DNA of 64,000 nucleotides from Burkholderiaceae bacterium (GTDB taxonomy: Bacteria > Pseudomonadota > Gammaproteobacteria > Burkholderiales > Burkholderiaceae_C): contig JAGOPK010000011.1 in the NCBI GenBank assembly GCA_017992055.1, positions 62,001 through 126,000 of the forward strand, written 5' to 3'. The notes under the pieces were generated by a model. The model was not told where the DNA came from. It was given only the letters and a program-made list of their open reading frames with translations, and searched no databases. Both the position numbers and the translations under genes were made by a program. This document shows, piece by piece, positions 44,061 through 53,650 of the stretch. Numbering within the stretch: position 1 is the first letter of the stretch; the number at the start of each line of letters is the position of its first letter.

Positions 44061-45344
44061 ATGAAAGTCCTGGTCATCGGCGGCGGCGGCCGCGAACATG
44101 CGCTGGCCTGGAAGCTGTCGCAAAGCCCGCGGGTGCAGCAGGTGTTCGTGGCCCCCGGCAACGGCGGCACGGCCCGCGATGCGCGGCTGAAGAACCTGCC
44201 CATCACCGACGTGGCCGCGCTGGCCGACTTTGCCGCGGCCGAGAAGATCGCGCTCACCGTCGTCGGCCCCGAGGCGCCGCTGTCGCAGGGCGTGGTCGAT
44301 GCCTTCCGCGCCCGCGGCCTGCGCATCTTCGGCCCCAGCAAGGCGGCGGCGCAGCTGGAAAGCTCCAAGGCCTTCGCCAAGGACTTCATGGCGCGCCACG
44401 GCATTCCCACGGCGCACTACGCCACCTTCACCGATGCCGCCGCGGCCCATGCCCATGTGGACCAGGTGGGTGCGCCCATCGTCGTCAAGGCCGACGGCCT
44501 GGCTGCCGGCAAGGGCGTGGTGGTGGCGATGACGCTGGACGAGGCCCACCAGGCGATCGACTTCATGCTGGTGGACAACAGCCTGGGCGTGCAGCACAAC
44601 GCCGGCGGCGCGCGCGTGGTGATCGAGGAGTTCCTGCAGGGCGAGGAAGCCAGCTTCATCGTCATGGTCGACGGCAAGAACGTGCTCGCCCTGGCCTCCA
44701 GCCAGGACCACAAGCGCCTGGGCGATGGCGATGCCGGCCCCAACACCGGCGGCATGGGCGCCTACAGCCCGGCGCCGGTGGTCACGCCCAATGTGCATGC
44801 CAAGGCCATGCACGAGATCATCCTGCCCACGGTGGCCGGCATGGCGCGCGACGGCATCCCGTTCACCGGCTTTTTGTATGCCGGGCTGATGATCGATGCC
44901 CAGGGCAACCCCAAGACGCTGGAATTCAACACCCGCATGGGCGACCCCGAGACCCAGCCCATCCTGATGCGGCTGAAGACCGACCTGGTGGACGTGCTGC
45001 TGGCCGCCACCGACGGCACGCTGGACCAGGTGGAACTGGACTGGGACCGCCGCATCGCACTCGGCGTGGTGATGGCGGCGGCCGGCTATCCGGCCGCGCC
45101 GCGCAAGGGCGATGCCATCAGCGGCCTGCCGGCCGATCAGGACGATGCGATGGTCTTCCATGCCGGCACCGAGCTGGCTGCCGATGGCAGCGTGCGCGTC
45201 AGCGGTGGCCGCGTGCTGTGCGTCACCGCGCTCGGCGAGTCGGCCAAGCTGGCGCAGCAGCGCGCCTACCAGGCGCTGGCCGGCATCCAGTTCGACGGCA
45301 TGCAGTACCGCCGCGACATCGGCCACCGCGCCATCAAGCGCTGA
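44061..45344 (+). CDS. purD: phosphoribosylamine-glycine ligase
   Basis: A 427-residue ATP-grasp enzyme of purine synthesis, joining phosphoribosylamine and glycine. It has [15 protein letters not shown] at the start, [39 protein letters not shown] and the [12 protein letters not shown] metal site. Start at 44061 gives the canonical N-terminus; an upstream Met at 44031 overlaps yebC. Hence it is 26 bases from yebC. Confidence 0.97.
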   Translation: MKVLVIGGGGREHALAWKLSQSPRVQQVFVAPGNGGTARDARLKNLPITDVAALADFAAAEKIALTVVGPEAPLSQGVVDAFRARGLRIFGPSKAAAQLESSKAFAKDFMARHGIPTAHYATFTDAAAAHAHVDQVGAPIVVKADGLAAGKGVVVAMTLDEAHQAIDFMLVDNSLGVQHNAGGARVVIEEFLQGEEASFIVMVDGKNVLALASSQDHKRLGDGDAGPNTGGMGAYSPAPVVTPNVHAKAMHEIILPTVAGMARDGIPFTGFLYAGLMIDAQGNPKTLEFNTRMGDPETQPILMRLKTDLVDVLLAATDGTLDQVELDWDRRIALGVVMAAAGYPAAPRKGDAISGLPADQDDAMVFHAGTELAADGSVRVSGGRVLCVTALGESAKLAQQRAYQALAGIQFDGMQYRRDIGHRAIKR

Positions 45345-45354
45345 GCGGCATCGC

Positions 45355-46302
45355 ATGGACACCACGGCCGTTCGCCACTACCTGCTGGACCTGCAGCAGC
45401 GCATCGTCAGCACCCTGGGCGAGCTGGACGGCACGCCGTTCCGCACCGATGCCTGGAAACGGCCCGAAGGCGGGGCGCTGCAGGGCGATGGCCGCAGCCA
45501 GCTGGTGGAGCACCCCGACGACGACGGCGGCCTGTTGGAGCGTGGCGGCTGCAACTTCAGCCATGTGAAGGGCCGGCAGTTGCCGCCCAGCGCCACCGCC
45601 CACCGGCCCGAGCTGGCCGGCGCGCCCTTCGAGGCCATGGGTGTGAGCCTGGTGTTCCATCCGCGCAATCCGCATGTGCCCACGGTGCACATGAATGTGC
45701 GCATGTTTGCCGCGCTGCCGGCCGACCGCGAGCCGGTGGTCTGGTTCGGTGGCGGCATGGACCTGACGCCGTACTACGGCGTGGAGGCCGACGCCCGGCA
45801 CTTCCACCGCGTCTGCCGCGATGCGCTGGCGCCGTTTGGCGCCGATCTGCATCCGCGCTTCAAGCGCTGGTGCGACGAGTACTTCTTTCTCAAGCACCGC
45901 AACGAACCACGCGGTGTGGGCGGCATCTTCTTCGACGACTTCGCCGAGCTGGGCCTGCAGCGCAGCTTCGACATGCTGCGCGCCGTCGGCGATGCCTTCC
46001 TGCCCGCCTACCTGCCCATCGTCGAGCGCCGCCGCGACACGCCCTATGGCGAGCGCGAGCGCGACTTCCAGGCCTACCGGCGCGGCCGTTATGTCGAATT
46101 CAACCTGGTGTTCGACCGCGGCACGCTGTTCGGCCTGCAGTCGGGCGGGCGCACCGAGAGCATCCTGATGTCGATGCCGCCGCTGGTGAAGTGGCGCTAC
46201 GACTGGCGGCCCGAGCCCGGCACGCCCGAGGCCCGGCTGACCAGCGACTTTCTGCGTCCGCGCGACTGGGCCGACGAGCCCGACGCGCCCGACGCGCCCT
46301 GA
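45355..46302 (+). CDS. hemF: oxygen-dependent coproporphyrinogen III oxidase
   Basis: A 315-residue aerobic haem-synthesis enzyme: [59 protein letters not shown] and [14 protein letters not shown] are all present. It decarboxylates and oxidises two propionates to vinyl groups. Ten bases separate it from purD, and nadD follows after five bases. Confidence 0.96.
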   Translation: MDTTAVRHYLLDLQQRIVSTLGELDGTPFRTDAWKRPEGGALQGDGRSQLVEHPDDDGGLLERGGCNFSHVKGRQLPPSATAHRPELAGAPFEAMGVSLVFHPRNPHVPTVHMNVRMFAALPADREPVVWFGGGMDLTPYYGVEADARHFHRVCRDALAPFGADLHPRFKRWCDEYFFLKHRNEPRGVGGIFFDDFAELGLQRSFDMLRAVGDAFLPAYLPIVERRRDTPYGERERDFQAYRRGRYVEFNLVFDRGTLFGLQSGGRTESILMSMPPLVKWRYDWRPEPGTPEARLTSDFLRPRDWADEPDAPDAP

Positions 46303-46307
46303 ACACG

Positions 46308-46976
46308 ATGCCCACCGCGGCCCGCACCGGCCCCCGCGTCGGCTTGCTGGGCGGCAGTTTCGATCCGCCGCATCTGGCCCATCTGGCCCTGGGGCAAGCG
46401 GCGATGGCCCAGCTGGGCCTGACCGAACTGCGCTGGCTGCCTGCCGGGGCGCCCTGGCAGAAGGCCGATCGCCTGGCGCAGATGGCCGCGCCCGAGCAGC
46501 GCCTGGCCATGCTGGGCCTGCTGCTGGGCGACGACGCCGCCGCACGCGGCCAGGTCATCGATGATCGCGAGCTGCGCCGCGACGGCGCCACCTACACCAT
46601 CGACACCATCCGCGAGCTGCAGGCCGAGCGGCCCGAGGTGCCGGCCGAAGACTGGCTGCTGGTCCTGGGCCAGGACCAGTACGCACGCTTTCACACCTGG
46701 CGCGACTGGCCCGAGCTGCTGCAGCGGCTGACCCTGGCCGTGGCCGCCCGCGGCGGCCAGCCGCCGCAGCCGTCGCCCGAGCTGGCCGCGCTGCCGCACC
46801 GGGTGCGGCACATCGATCTGCCACCGCTGGACATCTCGGCCAGCGACATCCGTCGCCGCGCCGCGACGGGCGCCGCCGCCCACTCGCTCGCCCCGCTGGT
46901 GGGCGAAGCGGTCGCAGGCTATATTGCCCGCCACGGGCTGTACCACTCCTTCTCCCACCCCACAGCACAGGGCTGA
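46308..46976 (+). CDS. nadD: nicotinate-nucleotide adenylyltransferase
   Basis: A 222-residue enzyme of NAD synthesis (nicotinate mononucleotide + ATP). It has the nucleotide-binding GLLGGSFDPPHLAHLAL, RWLPAGAPWQK, TYTIDTIREL, LGQDQYARFHTWRDW and the closing DISASDIRRR. Start MPTAARTG, five bases after hemF. It precedes rsfS, an order common in bacteria. Confidence 0.95.
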   Translation: MPTAARTGPRVGLLGGSFDPPHLAHLALGQAAMAQLGLTELRWLPAGAPWQKADRLAQMAAPEQRLAMLGLLLGDDAAARGQVIDDRELRRDGATYTIDTIRELQAERPEVPAEDWLLVLGQDQYARFHTWRDWPELLQRLTLAVAARGGQPPQPSPELAALPHRVRHIDLPPLDISASDIRRRAATGAAAHSLAPLVGEAVAGYIARHGLYHSFSHPTAQG

Positions 46977-46986
46977 CAGGCACTGA

Positions 46987-47667
46987 ATGGACATCCGCAA
47001 ACTGCAACGCGCCATCGTCGATGGTCTGGAAGACGTCAAGGCCCAGGACATCCTGGTCTTCAACACCGAGCATCTGTCACCGCTGTTCGAGCGCGTGATC
47101 ATCGCCTCGGGCACCAGCAACCGCCAGACCAAGGCCCTGGCCGCCAGCGTGCGCGATGCCGTGCGCGCCAGCGGCGAGCCCATCATGTCGGTGGAGGGTG
47201 AGGACAACGGCGAGTGGATCATCGTCGACTGCGGCGCCGCTGTGGCCCACATCATGCAGCCGGCCATCCGCGACTATTACCGCCTGGAGGAGATCTGGGG
47301 CGGCAAGCCGGTGAAGATCAAGCTCGGCGGTGGCGCGGCCAAGGGCCTGGTCAAGGCCTCGGAGCCCGAGGACGAGGCGCCGGTGGGCAAGAAGAAGCCG
47401 GTGGCCAAGCCGGCACCGGCCCAGAAGGCTCCGGCCAAGAAGGCGGCTCCGGCGAAGAAGACCGCCACCGCCGCACGCAAGAAGGCCACGGCCCAGCGCC
47501 AGCTGGACCGCCAGCCGGCCGCCGAGACCATCGTGGTCAAGAAGCCGGCGGCCAAGAAGGTGGCCGCCAAGCAGGTGGCCGCGAGGAAACCGGCCGCCAA
47601 GAAGGCGGCAGCCCGCCCGGTGGCCGCCAAGAAGGCGCCGGCGCGCAAGACCGCCGCCCGCGGCTGA
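46987..47667 (+). CDS. rsfS: ribosome silencing factor RsfS with basic histone-like tail
   Basis: A 226-residue protein. The first ~112 residues are a standard RsfS domain ([30 protein letters not shown]) that binds ribosomal protein uL14 and blocks subunit joining when nutrients are scarce. Unusually, ~110 more residues follow, rich in Ala, Lys and Pro ([15 protein letters not shown] units), resembling histone H1-like or AlgP/HU-tail sequences. The tail is in frame with normal codon use and followed by rlmH after 13 bases, so it is not a frameshift. Confidence 0.93.
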   Translation: MDIRKLQRAIVDGLEDVKAQDILVFNTEHLSPLFERVIIASGTSNRQTKALAASVRDAVRASGEPIMSVEGEDNGEWIIVDCGAAVAHIMQPAIRDYYRLEEIWGGKPVKIKLGGGAAKGLVKASEPEDEAPVGKKKPVAKPAPAQKAPAKKAAPAKKTATAARKKATAQRQLDRQPAAETIVVKKPAAKKVAAKQVAARKPAAKKAAARPVAAKKAPARKTAARG

Positions 47668-47680
47668 AGGCGCGGCGCGC

Positions 47681-48151
47681 ATGCGCCTGCTGCTGGCCGC
47701 GGTGGGCCACAAGCCGCCGGCCTGGGCCGAGACCGCCTATGACGACTATGCCAAGCGCTTTCCGCCCGAGCTGAGGCTGGAGCTGAAGGCGGTCAAGGCC
47801 GAGCCGCGCACCACTGGCAAGACCGCGGCACAGATGATGGCCGCCGAAGCCCTGCGCCTGGAAGCGGCCTGCCCCAAGGGTGCACGCCGCGTGGTGCTGG
47901 ACGAGCGCGGCACCCGCCTGAGCACCGTGCAGCTGGCGGAGCGCCTGCGCGCCTGGCTGGGCGAGGGCCGCGATGTGGCCCTGCTGGTCGGTGGGCCCGA
48001 CGGCCTGGACCCGGCGCTGAAAGCCACCGCCGACGAGACCCTGCGCATCTCCGACCTGACCCTGCCGCATGCGATGGTGCGGGTGCTGCTGGCCGAGGCC
48101 TTGTACCGCGCCTGGAGCGTCACCACCGGCCATCCCTATCACCGCGAGTGA
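47681..48151 (+). CDS. rlmH: 23S rRNA pseudouridine-1915 N3-methyltransferase
   Basis: A 156-residue SPOUT methyltransferase with [15 protein letters not shown], the SAM-binding knot region [16 protein letters not shown] and the conserved C-terminus [13 protein letters not shown]. Methylates the pseudouridine at position 1915 of 23S rRNA. It sits directly after rsfS, the usual neighbour. Its stop overlaps the maf GTG start (GTGA). Confidence 0.96.
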   Translation: MRLLLAAVGHKPPAWAETAYDDYAKRFPPELRLELKAVKAEPRTTGKTAAQMMAAEALRLEAACPKGARRVVLDERGTRLSTVQLAERLRAWLGEGRDVALLVGGPDGLDPALKATADETLRISDLTLPHAMVRVLLAEALYRAWSVTTGHPYHRE

Positions 48152-48798
48152 ACAGCGTGCCTGCCGCCCCCAAGCCATCCGCCGACTTCATCTACCTGGC
48201 TTCGCAAAGCCCGCGCCGCCGCCAGCTGCTGGACCAGCTGGGCGTGCCGCATCGGCCGCTGCTGCCCGAGCCCGGGCCCGAGGCCGAGGCCGCCGAGGCC
48301 CTGGAGGCCGTGCTGCCCGGCGAGGCCCCGGCCGCCTATGTGCAGCGGGTGACGGCGCTCAAGCTCAAGGCGGCGCAGGCCCGTGCGCGCGGGCGCGGCC
48401 TGCCGCCCGCGCCCATCCTGTGCGCCGACACCACGGTGGCGCTGGGCCGGCGCATCCTGGGCAAGCCGGCCGATGCGGCCGAGGCCGCGGCCATGCTGGC
48501 GGCACTGTCGGGCCGCGCCCACAAGGTGCACACGGCGGTGGCGGTGGCGGCCTCGCCGACATCGCGCAAGCCGCTGGCCGCGCTGTCCAGCAGCACGGTG
48601 GAGTTTGCTGCGCTGCCCGCCATGGCCATCGCCGCCTACATCGCCACCGGCGAGCCCTTCGGCAAGGCCGGCGCCTATGCCATCCAGAGCGCCTGGGGCG
48701 GGCGCATCGCGCGCATCGCCGGCAGCTACACCGGTATCATGGGTTTGCCGTTGTTCGAGACGGCCGAACTGCTGAGACAACTGCGCTTGAACTGCTGA
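48148..48798 (+). CDS. Maf-like nucleotide pyrophosphatase
   Basis: A 216-residue Maf/HAM1-fold pyrophosphatase: [16 protein letters not shown] at the start, [17 protein letters not shown] and the C-terminal [35 protein letters not shown]. It hydrolyses non-canonical or specific NTPs. The start is GTG overlapping rlmH. In some genes an assigned name is yhdE or yceF; the subgroup cannot be chosen here. Confidence 0.93.
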   Translation: MNSVPAAPKPSADFIYLASQSPRRRQLLDQLGVPHRPLLPEPGPEAEAAEALEAVLPGEAPAAYVQRVTALKLKAAQARARGRGLPPAPILCADTTVALGRRILGKPADAAEAAAMLAALSGRAHKVHTAVAVAASPTSRKPLAALSSSTVEFAALPAMAIAAYIATGEPFGKAGAYAIQSAWGGRIARIAGSYTGIMGLPLFETAELLRQLRLNC

Positions 48799-48858
48799 CC
48801 GCCCGGCCCTGGCGGCGGCGCGCACGGCGCAGCATCAGAACAAGCCACGCTCGCCGCC

Positions 48859-50358
48859 ATGCACGACATCCTGATCAACTGGGCTCCGCAGGAAACCCGC
48901 GTCGCCATCGTCGAGAACGGCGCGGTGCAGGAGCTGCACATCGAGCGCACGCTGGAGCGGGGCCTGGTCGGCAACATCTACCTGGGCAAGGTGGCGCGCG
49001 TGCTGCCAGGCATGCAGAGCGCCTTCATCGACGTGGGCCTGGACCGTGCCGCCTTCCTGCACGTGGCCGACCTGCACACCAGCGGGCCGCATGGCCAGGG
49101 GCACCAGGGCAGCCATCCGGCGCGGGGTGACCTGGCCGTGCCAGTGCCCATCGAGCGCCAGGTGTTCGAGGGCCAGACCCTGATGGTGCAGGTCATCAAG
49201 GACCCGATCGGCACCAAGGGCGCGCGCCTGTCCACCCAGGTCAGCATCGCCGGGCGCATGCTGGTGTTCCTGCCGCAGGACACGCACATCGGCATCAGCC
49301 AGAAGATCGGCTCGCACGAGGCCCGCGAGCAGCTGCGCAGCCGCATGCAGCGGCTCACCGCCACCACCGACGGCTCCAGCCCCGGCGGCTTCATCCTGCG
49401 CACCAATGCCGAGGACGCGAGCGACGAGGAACTGGCCGACGACATCAGCTACCTGCGCAAGACCTGGGCGGCGATCCGCGCCCAGGGCCTGAGCCGGCCG
49501 CCCGGCACCCTGCTGCACGAAGACCTGAACCTGGCCGAGCGCGTGCTGCGCGACCTGGCCAACGAAGGCACGCAGACCGTGCGCATCGACAGCACGCTGC
49601 AGTTCGACGCGCTGAAGTCGTTTGGCGAGGCCTTCACGCCGCGCTCCACCGCCAAGCTGGAGCTGTACAAGGGCGAGCGGCCGATCTTCGACCTGTTCGG
49701 CATCGAAGAAGAGATCGCCCGTGCGCTGGCGCGGCGGGTGGAGCTGAAGAGCGGCGGCTACCTGATCATCGACCAGACCGAGGCCCTGACCACGGTGGAC
49801 GTCAACACCGGCGGCTTCGTCGGCGCGCGCAACTTCGACGACACCATCTTCAAGACCAACCTCGAAGCCGCCGGCGCCATCGCCCGCCAGCTGCGGCTGC
49901 GCAACCTGGGCGGCATCATCATCGTCGACTTCATCGACATGGTGCGCGACGACCACCAGAGCGCGGTGCTGGCCGAGTTCCGCAAGCAGCTGGGCCGCGA
50001 CCGCACCAAGACCACGGTGTCGGGCTTCACCCAGCTGGGCCTGGTGGAGATGACGCGCAAGCGCACCCGCGAGAGCCTGGCCCACATGCTGTGCCAGCCC
50101 TGCCCAACCTGCGAAGGGCGCGGCCAGGTCAAGACCACGCGCACGGTCTGCTACGACATCCTGCGCGAGATCCTGCGCGAGGCGCGGCAGTTCAACCCCA
50201 AGGAGTTCCGCGTGGTGGCCAGCGCGGCGGTGGTGGAGATGCTGCTGGACGAGGAAAGCCAGCACCTGGCCGGCTTGTCGGACTTCATCGGCAAGCCGAT
50301 CTCGCTCTCGGCCGAGCCTTCGTTCAGCCCGGAGCAGTACGACATCGTGCTGCTGTAG
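48859..50358 (+). CDS. rng: ribonuclease G
   Basis: A 499-residue RNase E/G-type endonuclease. S1 domain near residues 37-125 (GNIYLGKVARVLPGMQSAFIDVG), the DVNTGGFVG catalytic metal site (about residue 315), FIDMV, and a zinc-link CPTCEGRG near residue 416. It lacks the long C-terminal degradosome tail of RNase E. Last gene of the housekeeping run after maf (60 bases). It processes rRNA and mRNA 5' ends. Confidence 0.95.
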   Translation: MHDILINWAPQETRVAIVENGAVQELHIERTLERGLVGNIYLGKVARVLPGMQSAFIDVGLDRAAFLHVADLHTSGPHGQGHQGSHPARGDLAVPVPIERQVFEGQTLMVQVIKDPIGTKGARLSTQVSIAGRMLVFLPQDTHIGISQKIGSHEAREQLRSRMQRLTATTDGSSPGGFILRTNAEDASDEELADDISYLRKTWAAIRAQGLSRPPGTLLHEDLNLAERVLRDLANEGTQTVRIDSTLQFDALKSFGEAFTPRSTAKLELYKGERPIFDLFGIEEEIARALARRVELKSGGYLIIDQTEALTTVDVNTGGFVGARNFDDTIFKTNLEAAGAIARQLRLRNLGGIIIVDFIDMVRDDHQSAVLAEFRKQLGRDRTKTTVSGFTQLGLVEMTRKRTRESLAHMLCQPCPTCEGRGQVKTTRTVCYDILREILREARQFNPKEFRVVASAAVVEMLLDEESQHLAGLSDFIGKPISLSAEPSFSPEQYDIVLL

Positions 50359-50432
50359 CGCTCCCGCGGGCCGTCGCACATCGGCCGCCCCGGGCGGGGC
50401 CTCGATCCCGCCAACGGCTTCGGATGGCCTGC

Positions 50433-50438
50433 TAGGCT
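50433..50438 (+). promoter_or_regulatory. -10-like hexamer before the enoyl-CoA hydratase gene
   Basis: TAGGCT ends six bases before the ATG at 50445, with no Shine-Dalgarno sequence; suggests a leaderless mRNA. Confidence 0.33.
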
Positions 50439-50444
50439 GCATCC

Positions 50445-51164
50445 ATGACCGAACCACCACTGCTTGCGACGCTGGCCGACGGCGTGCTGACGCTGACGCT
50501 GAACCGCCCCGCCAAGCTCAATGCCATCGACAACCCGCTGGCCGAGGCGCTGCTGCACGCCTTGCGCTCGGCCGCCCAGGCGCCCGAAGTGCGCGTGATC
50601 CGGCTGCGCGGCCAGGGCCGGGCCTTCTGCGCCGGACGCGACGTCGGTGCGCCGCCCAGCGACCGCGACCTCGAACTGGTGCAGGACGTGGCCCAGGCCA
50701 TCGTGCGCCATCCCCGGCCGGTGGTGGCGGCGGTGCACGGCTGGACCGTGGGTGCCGGCCTCGAATGGGCCATGGATGCCGATCTGGTCGTGGCCGCCGA
50801 CGACGCACGCTTCAAGCTGCCCGAGGCCTCGCTGGGCGTGTTTGTCACCGGCGGACTGGTGGCCACCTTGCCGGCCAGCGCTGGCCTGGCGCGGGCCAAG
50901 GCCCTGATGCTGCTGGGCAACAGCTTCGATGCGCACCAGGCCGTGGAATGGGGCCTGATCCACCAATCGGTTCCGGCGGGGCAACTGGAGGAGGCCTCCT
51001 TGGCGCTGTGCCACCGGCTGGCGGCGCTGGCGCCCGATGTGGTGAGCCACTACAAGCGTGTGCTCAATGTGATCGGGCTTGATCGCTTCGACCGCGCGAT
51101 CACCGAGGAGTCGGCCGCCATGCGGAGGCTGGTGCCTGCTGCAGACGACGCTCGCTCGGGTTGA
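50445..51164 (+). CDS. enoyl-CoA hydratase/isomerase family protein
   Basis: A 239-residue crotonase-fold protein. Oxyanion-hole segments AFCAGRDV and GWTVGAGLEWAM are present, and PEASLG carries one catalytic Glu. The second usual Glu position is not obvious (VFVTGGLVATLP), so hydratase chemistry is uncertain; isomerase, hydrolase or decarboxylase activity is possible. It faces the Bug receptor gene (21 bases). It may serve the acid-degradation operon beyond, but this is only context. Confidence 0.85.
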   Translation: MTEPPLLATLADGVLTLTLNRPAKLNAIDNPLAEALLHALRSAAQAPEVRVIRLRGQGRAFCAGRDVGAPPSDRDLELVQDVAQAIVRHPRPVVAAVHGWTVGAGLEWAMDADLVVAADDARFKLPEASLGVFVTGGLVATLPASAGLARAKALMLLGNSFDAHQAVEWGLIHQSVPAGQLEEASLALCHRLAALAPDVVSHYKRVLNVIGLDRFDRAITEESAAMRRLVPAADDARSG

Positions 51165-51184
51165 CGGCGCCGCACCCGCCGACC

Positions 51185-52180
51185 TCAGTCCAGCTGCAGC
51201 CCCAGGTCCTTGGCCGCCTTGGGCAGCACCGCCAGCTCGCCCTGCAGCACCTCGGCAAAGGCCGCCGCCGTGTTGCCGGTGGTCGGGGAGACGCCACCCA
51301 GTTCCAGCAGCCGCTTGCGGAAGTCGGGCTCGGTGACGATCTGGGCCACCTTCTGGTTCAGCAAGGCCACCGCGGCCGGCGGCGTCTTGGCCAGCGCCAC
51401 CAGGCCGAACCACACATCGAAGTCGACACCGCCCTTGTAGCCCTGCTCGGTCACCGTCGGCACATCGGGCCACAGCTCGGAGCGCGTGGCACGCAGCTGG
51501 CCCAGGGCCTTGAGCTTGCCGGACTGGATGAAGCTGCGCGCATCGGCCGTGCCCAGCAGGCCCCACTTGACCTCGCCGGTCATCAGCGCCTGCACCAGCG
51601 GCGCGCCGCCCTTGTAGGGCACATGGGTGTAGTTGCCGTCGGCATTGGCATTCAACAGCTCGGAGGCCAGATGCGACAGGCCGCCAGCGCCGGCCGAGCC
51701 GTAGGGCAGGCCGCCCTTGCCGGCGGCCTTGCCCGCGGCCACCAGCTGGCCGACGGTCTTCCATTCCGAATTGGCCGGCACCACCAGCACCAGCGGTGCC
51801 AGCGAGACCCGGGCCACCGGCACGAAGTCGGCCGCAGTGAAACCGGCCTTGCTGTAGGTGACCGGGTTGATCGACAGCATGCCGGTCAGGCTCATGGCCA
51901 GCGTGTGGCCGTCGGCCGGGCTTTGCAGCAAGGCCTGCATGCCCAGGTTGCCGCTGGCGCCCGGCCGATTCTCGACGATGACGTTCTGCTTGAGTTCCTC
52001 CTGCAGCCGCGGTGCCAGCAGGCGCGCCGCCACGTCGGTGGCGCCGCCGGCCGGGTAGGGCACGATGATGCGGATCGGCTTGCTCGGGAAGGTCTGGGCC
52101 TGGGCCAGGCTGGGGACGGCCGCCAGCAGGGCCGAGGCGATCAGGCTGGCCGCGGCGGCGCGGCGATGGACGGTGGACAT
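51185..52180 (-). CDS. Bug family tripartite tricarboxylate receptor (TctC-like)
   Basis: A 331-residue periplasmic solute receptor: signal peptide (cleavage near AQAQ, 29) and the diagnostic QTFPSKPIRIIVPYPAGGATDVAARLLA. This large betaproteobacterial family binds carboxylates such as citrate, aspartate or nicotinate. No TctA/TctB genes are near, so it relies on a transporter elsewhere or acts as a sensor. The start follows AGGAG by seven bases. It is the last gene of the operon with lyase and dehydratase genes, a hint that the substrate is a di- or tricarboxylic acid. Confidence 0.93.
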   Translation of the reverse strand: MSTVHRRAAAASLIASALLAAVPSLAQAQTFPSKPIRIIVPYPAGGATDVAARLLAPRLQEELKQNVIVENRPGASGNLGMQALLQSPADGHTLAMSLTGMLSINPVTYSKAGFTAADFVPVARVSLAPLVLVVPANSEWKTVGQLVAAGKAAGKGGLPYGSAGAGGLSHLASELLNANADGNYTHVPYKGGAPLVQALMTGEVKWGLLGTADARSFIQSGKLKALGQLRATRSELWPDVPTVTEQGYKGGVDFDVWFGLVALAKTPPAAVALLNQKVAQIVTEPDFRKRLLELGGVSPTTGNTAAAFAEVLQGELAVLPKAAKDLGLQLD

Positions 52181-52226
52181 GCAGGTCTCCTGTGTGTGGA
52201 TCGTGGGGTGTTCGGGGTGTCGGGTC

Positions 52227-53114
52227 TCATCCAGCGGCCTGGGGCCCCAGCTCGTACAGCGCCTGGCGCTGCTCCAGCGCCTGCCAGCCGATCACCTGCT
52301 TGAATGCCGACATGCTGCTGCGGCCACAGGGCAGCTCGCCCATGGGCGCGCCACGTTGCGCGGCCAGCGCCGCCAGATTGCTCTGCAGCGCATGCACGAT
52401 GCTCAGCAGGGTGACGATGGGATAGGTGGCAAAGGCCGCCACCGACTCGATCTGCGCCCGATCGAGCCGGGCCATCCAGGTGCCTTCCATCAGCTGCAGC
52501 GACAGCCGGCGCCCGCAGGCCTGGCGCAGGCGCACCAGGTCGTCGTAGCTGCTGAAGGTGCGCGAGATCGGCTGGATCAGGTCGGCGCCGGCTTCGGCAA
52601 AACGGGCCGCACGCTCCAGCGCCTCGTTGGGATCGGCCACATCGGTGCGCGCGACGATCAGCAGGTCCGGGTCCTGGCGCGCATCGACGGCGGCGCGCAC
52701 CCGCGCCACGGCATCGGCCAGCGGCACCACCACCGAATGCGCGGCCGCCGCCGGGCAGCGCTTGGGGCTGAGCTGGTCCTCGATGGACAGCGCGGCCACG
52801 CCGGCCTTCTCGAAGGCGCGCACGGTGCGCGCCACATTGAGCACATTGCCGTAGCCGGTGTCGGCATCGGCAAAGATGGGCTTGCGCACCACATCGGCCA
52901 TGTGGTCGACGACCTGGACGTTTTCGCTCAGCGTATACAGCTCCATGTCGGGCTGGCCCAGCAGCGCGGCCGAGATGCCGAAGCCGGTGGAGAACACGCC
53001 GTCGAAGTCGGACTGGTCGACCAGCAGGGCGGACAGCGCATCCTGGGCGCCGGCAAACCAGAAGGTCGGGCCGTTGTCGATGCGCTGGCGCAGGGCCTGG
53101 CGGGAGGGGCTCAT
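52227..53114 (-). CDS. isocitrate lyase/PEP mutase family lyase
   Basis: A 295-residue alpha/beta-barrel enzyme of the 2-methylisocitrate lyase / dimethylmalate lyase / oxaloacetate decarboxylase group. Metal Asp residues lie in FADADTGYGN (83, 85); IEDQLSPKRC carries catalytic Cys120. The usual KRCGH reads KRCPA, so the gate-loop Gly-His is replaced. This suggests a different substrate from methylisocitrate, perhaps a substituted malate. Its ATG overlaps the stop of the LeuD-like gene. It is therefore coupled to a dehydratase, the arrangement seen with dimethylmalate degradation. Confidence 0.87.
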   Translation of the reverse strand: MSPSRQALRQRIDNGPTFWFAGAQDALSALLVDQSDFDGVFSTGFGISAALLGQPDMELYTLSENVQVVDHMADVVRKPIFADADTGYGNVLNVARTVRAFEKAGVAALSIEDQLSPKRCPAAAAHSVVVPLADAVARVRAAVDARQDPDLLIVARTDVADPNEALERAARFAEAGADLIQPISRTFSSYDDLVRLRQACGRRLSLQLMEGTWMARLDRAQIESVAAFATYPIVTLLSIVHALQSNLAALAAQRGAPMGELPCGRSSMSAFKQVIGWQALEQRQALYELGPQAAG

Positions 53115-53650
53115 GGCGTGCTGCCTTTCGTGGTGCCAGTGCGCGCCTGCAGGCGCGCCTTCAGATAGGGGATCAGGCCGCCGGCCGCCAGCGTGCCGTG
53201 CTCGGCGGCGCCCAGCGGCTGAAGTGGCAGCGCCTGGCCGCGCCCGGGCAGGCGCACCTGGCCGGCCTGCCAGTCGACCTCGATGTCATCGCCGCGCCGG
53301 GCCGCGGCCAGGATGCCGGGGCAGGTGACCAGCGGAAAGCCCATGCTGATCTCGCCGCGGAAGAAGCCGGGCGAAAACGACTCGGCCACCACACCGGCGA
53401 TCCCCAGGTGGCGCATCGCCCGCATCGCCGGATAGTGCGGATGGCCGTAGCCGAAGTTGCGCCCGCCCACCAGCAGATCGCCTGGCTGCACGGTGCTGGC
53501 AAAGCCGGGTTCCTGGTCGGCCATGGCCAGCGCCGCCAGTTCGTGGAGGTCGGTGACCTTGATGTTGCGGATGCCGACGATCAGATCGATGTCGTAGTCG
53601 TCTTCGTCGAAGACCCAGGCCACGCGGCCACGCAGATTGGCCAGGCTCAT
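53111..53650 (-). CDS. LeuD-like dehydratase small subunit
   Basis: A 179-residue aconitase-family swivel domain: GRVAWVFDEDDYDIDLIVG, the substrate-binding GGRNFGYGHPHYPAMRAM and a closing AAGGLIPYLKARL. It matches the 3-isopropylmalate dehydratase small-subunit family but with YGHPHYP where GSSREHAP-like sequence is usual, so it is not a typical LeuD. It forms a dehydratase with the adjoining LeuC-like protein (4-base overlaps on both sides). Confidence 0.88.
   Translation of the reverse strand: MSLANLRGRVAWVFDEDDYDIDLIVGIRNIKVTDLHELAALAMADQEPGFASTVQPGDLLVGGRNFGYGHPHYPAMRAMRHLGIAGVVAESFSPGFFRGEISMGFPLVTCPGILAAARRGDDIEVDWQAGQVRLPGRGQALPLQPLGAAEHGTLAAGGLIPYLKARLQARTGTTKGSTP

Noticed and set aside
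46987..47667. RsfS tail as a frameshift artefact
   Set aside because: The tail codons follow the genome's GC3 bias, the stop is followed by rlmH at normal spacing, and the repeats are regular KKAA-type units.
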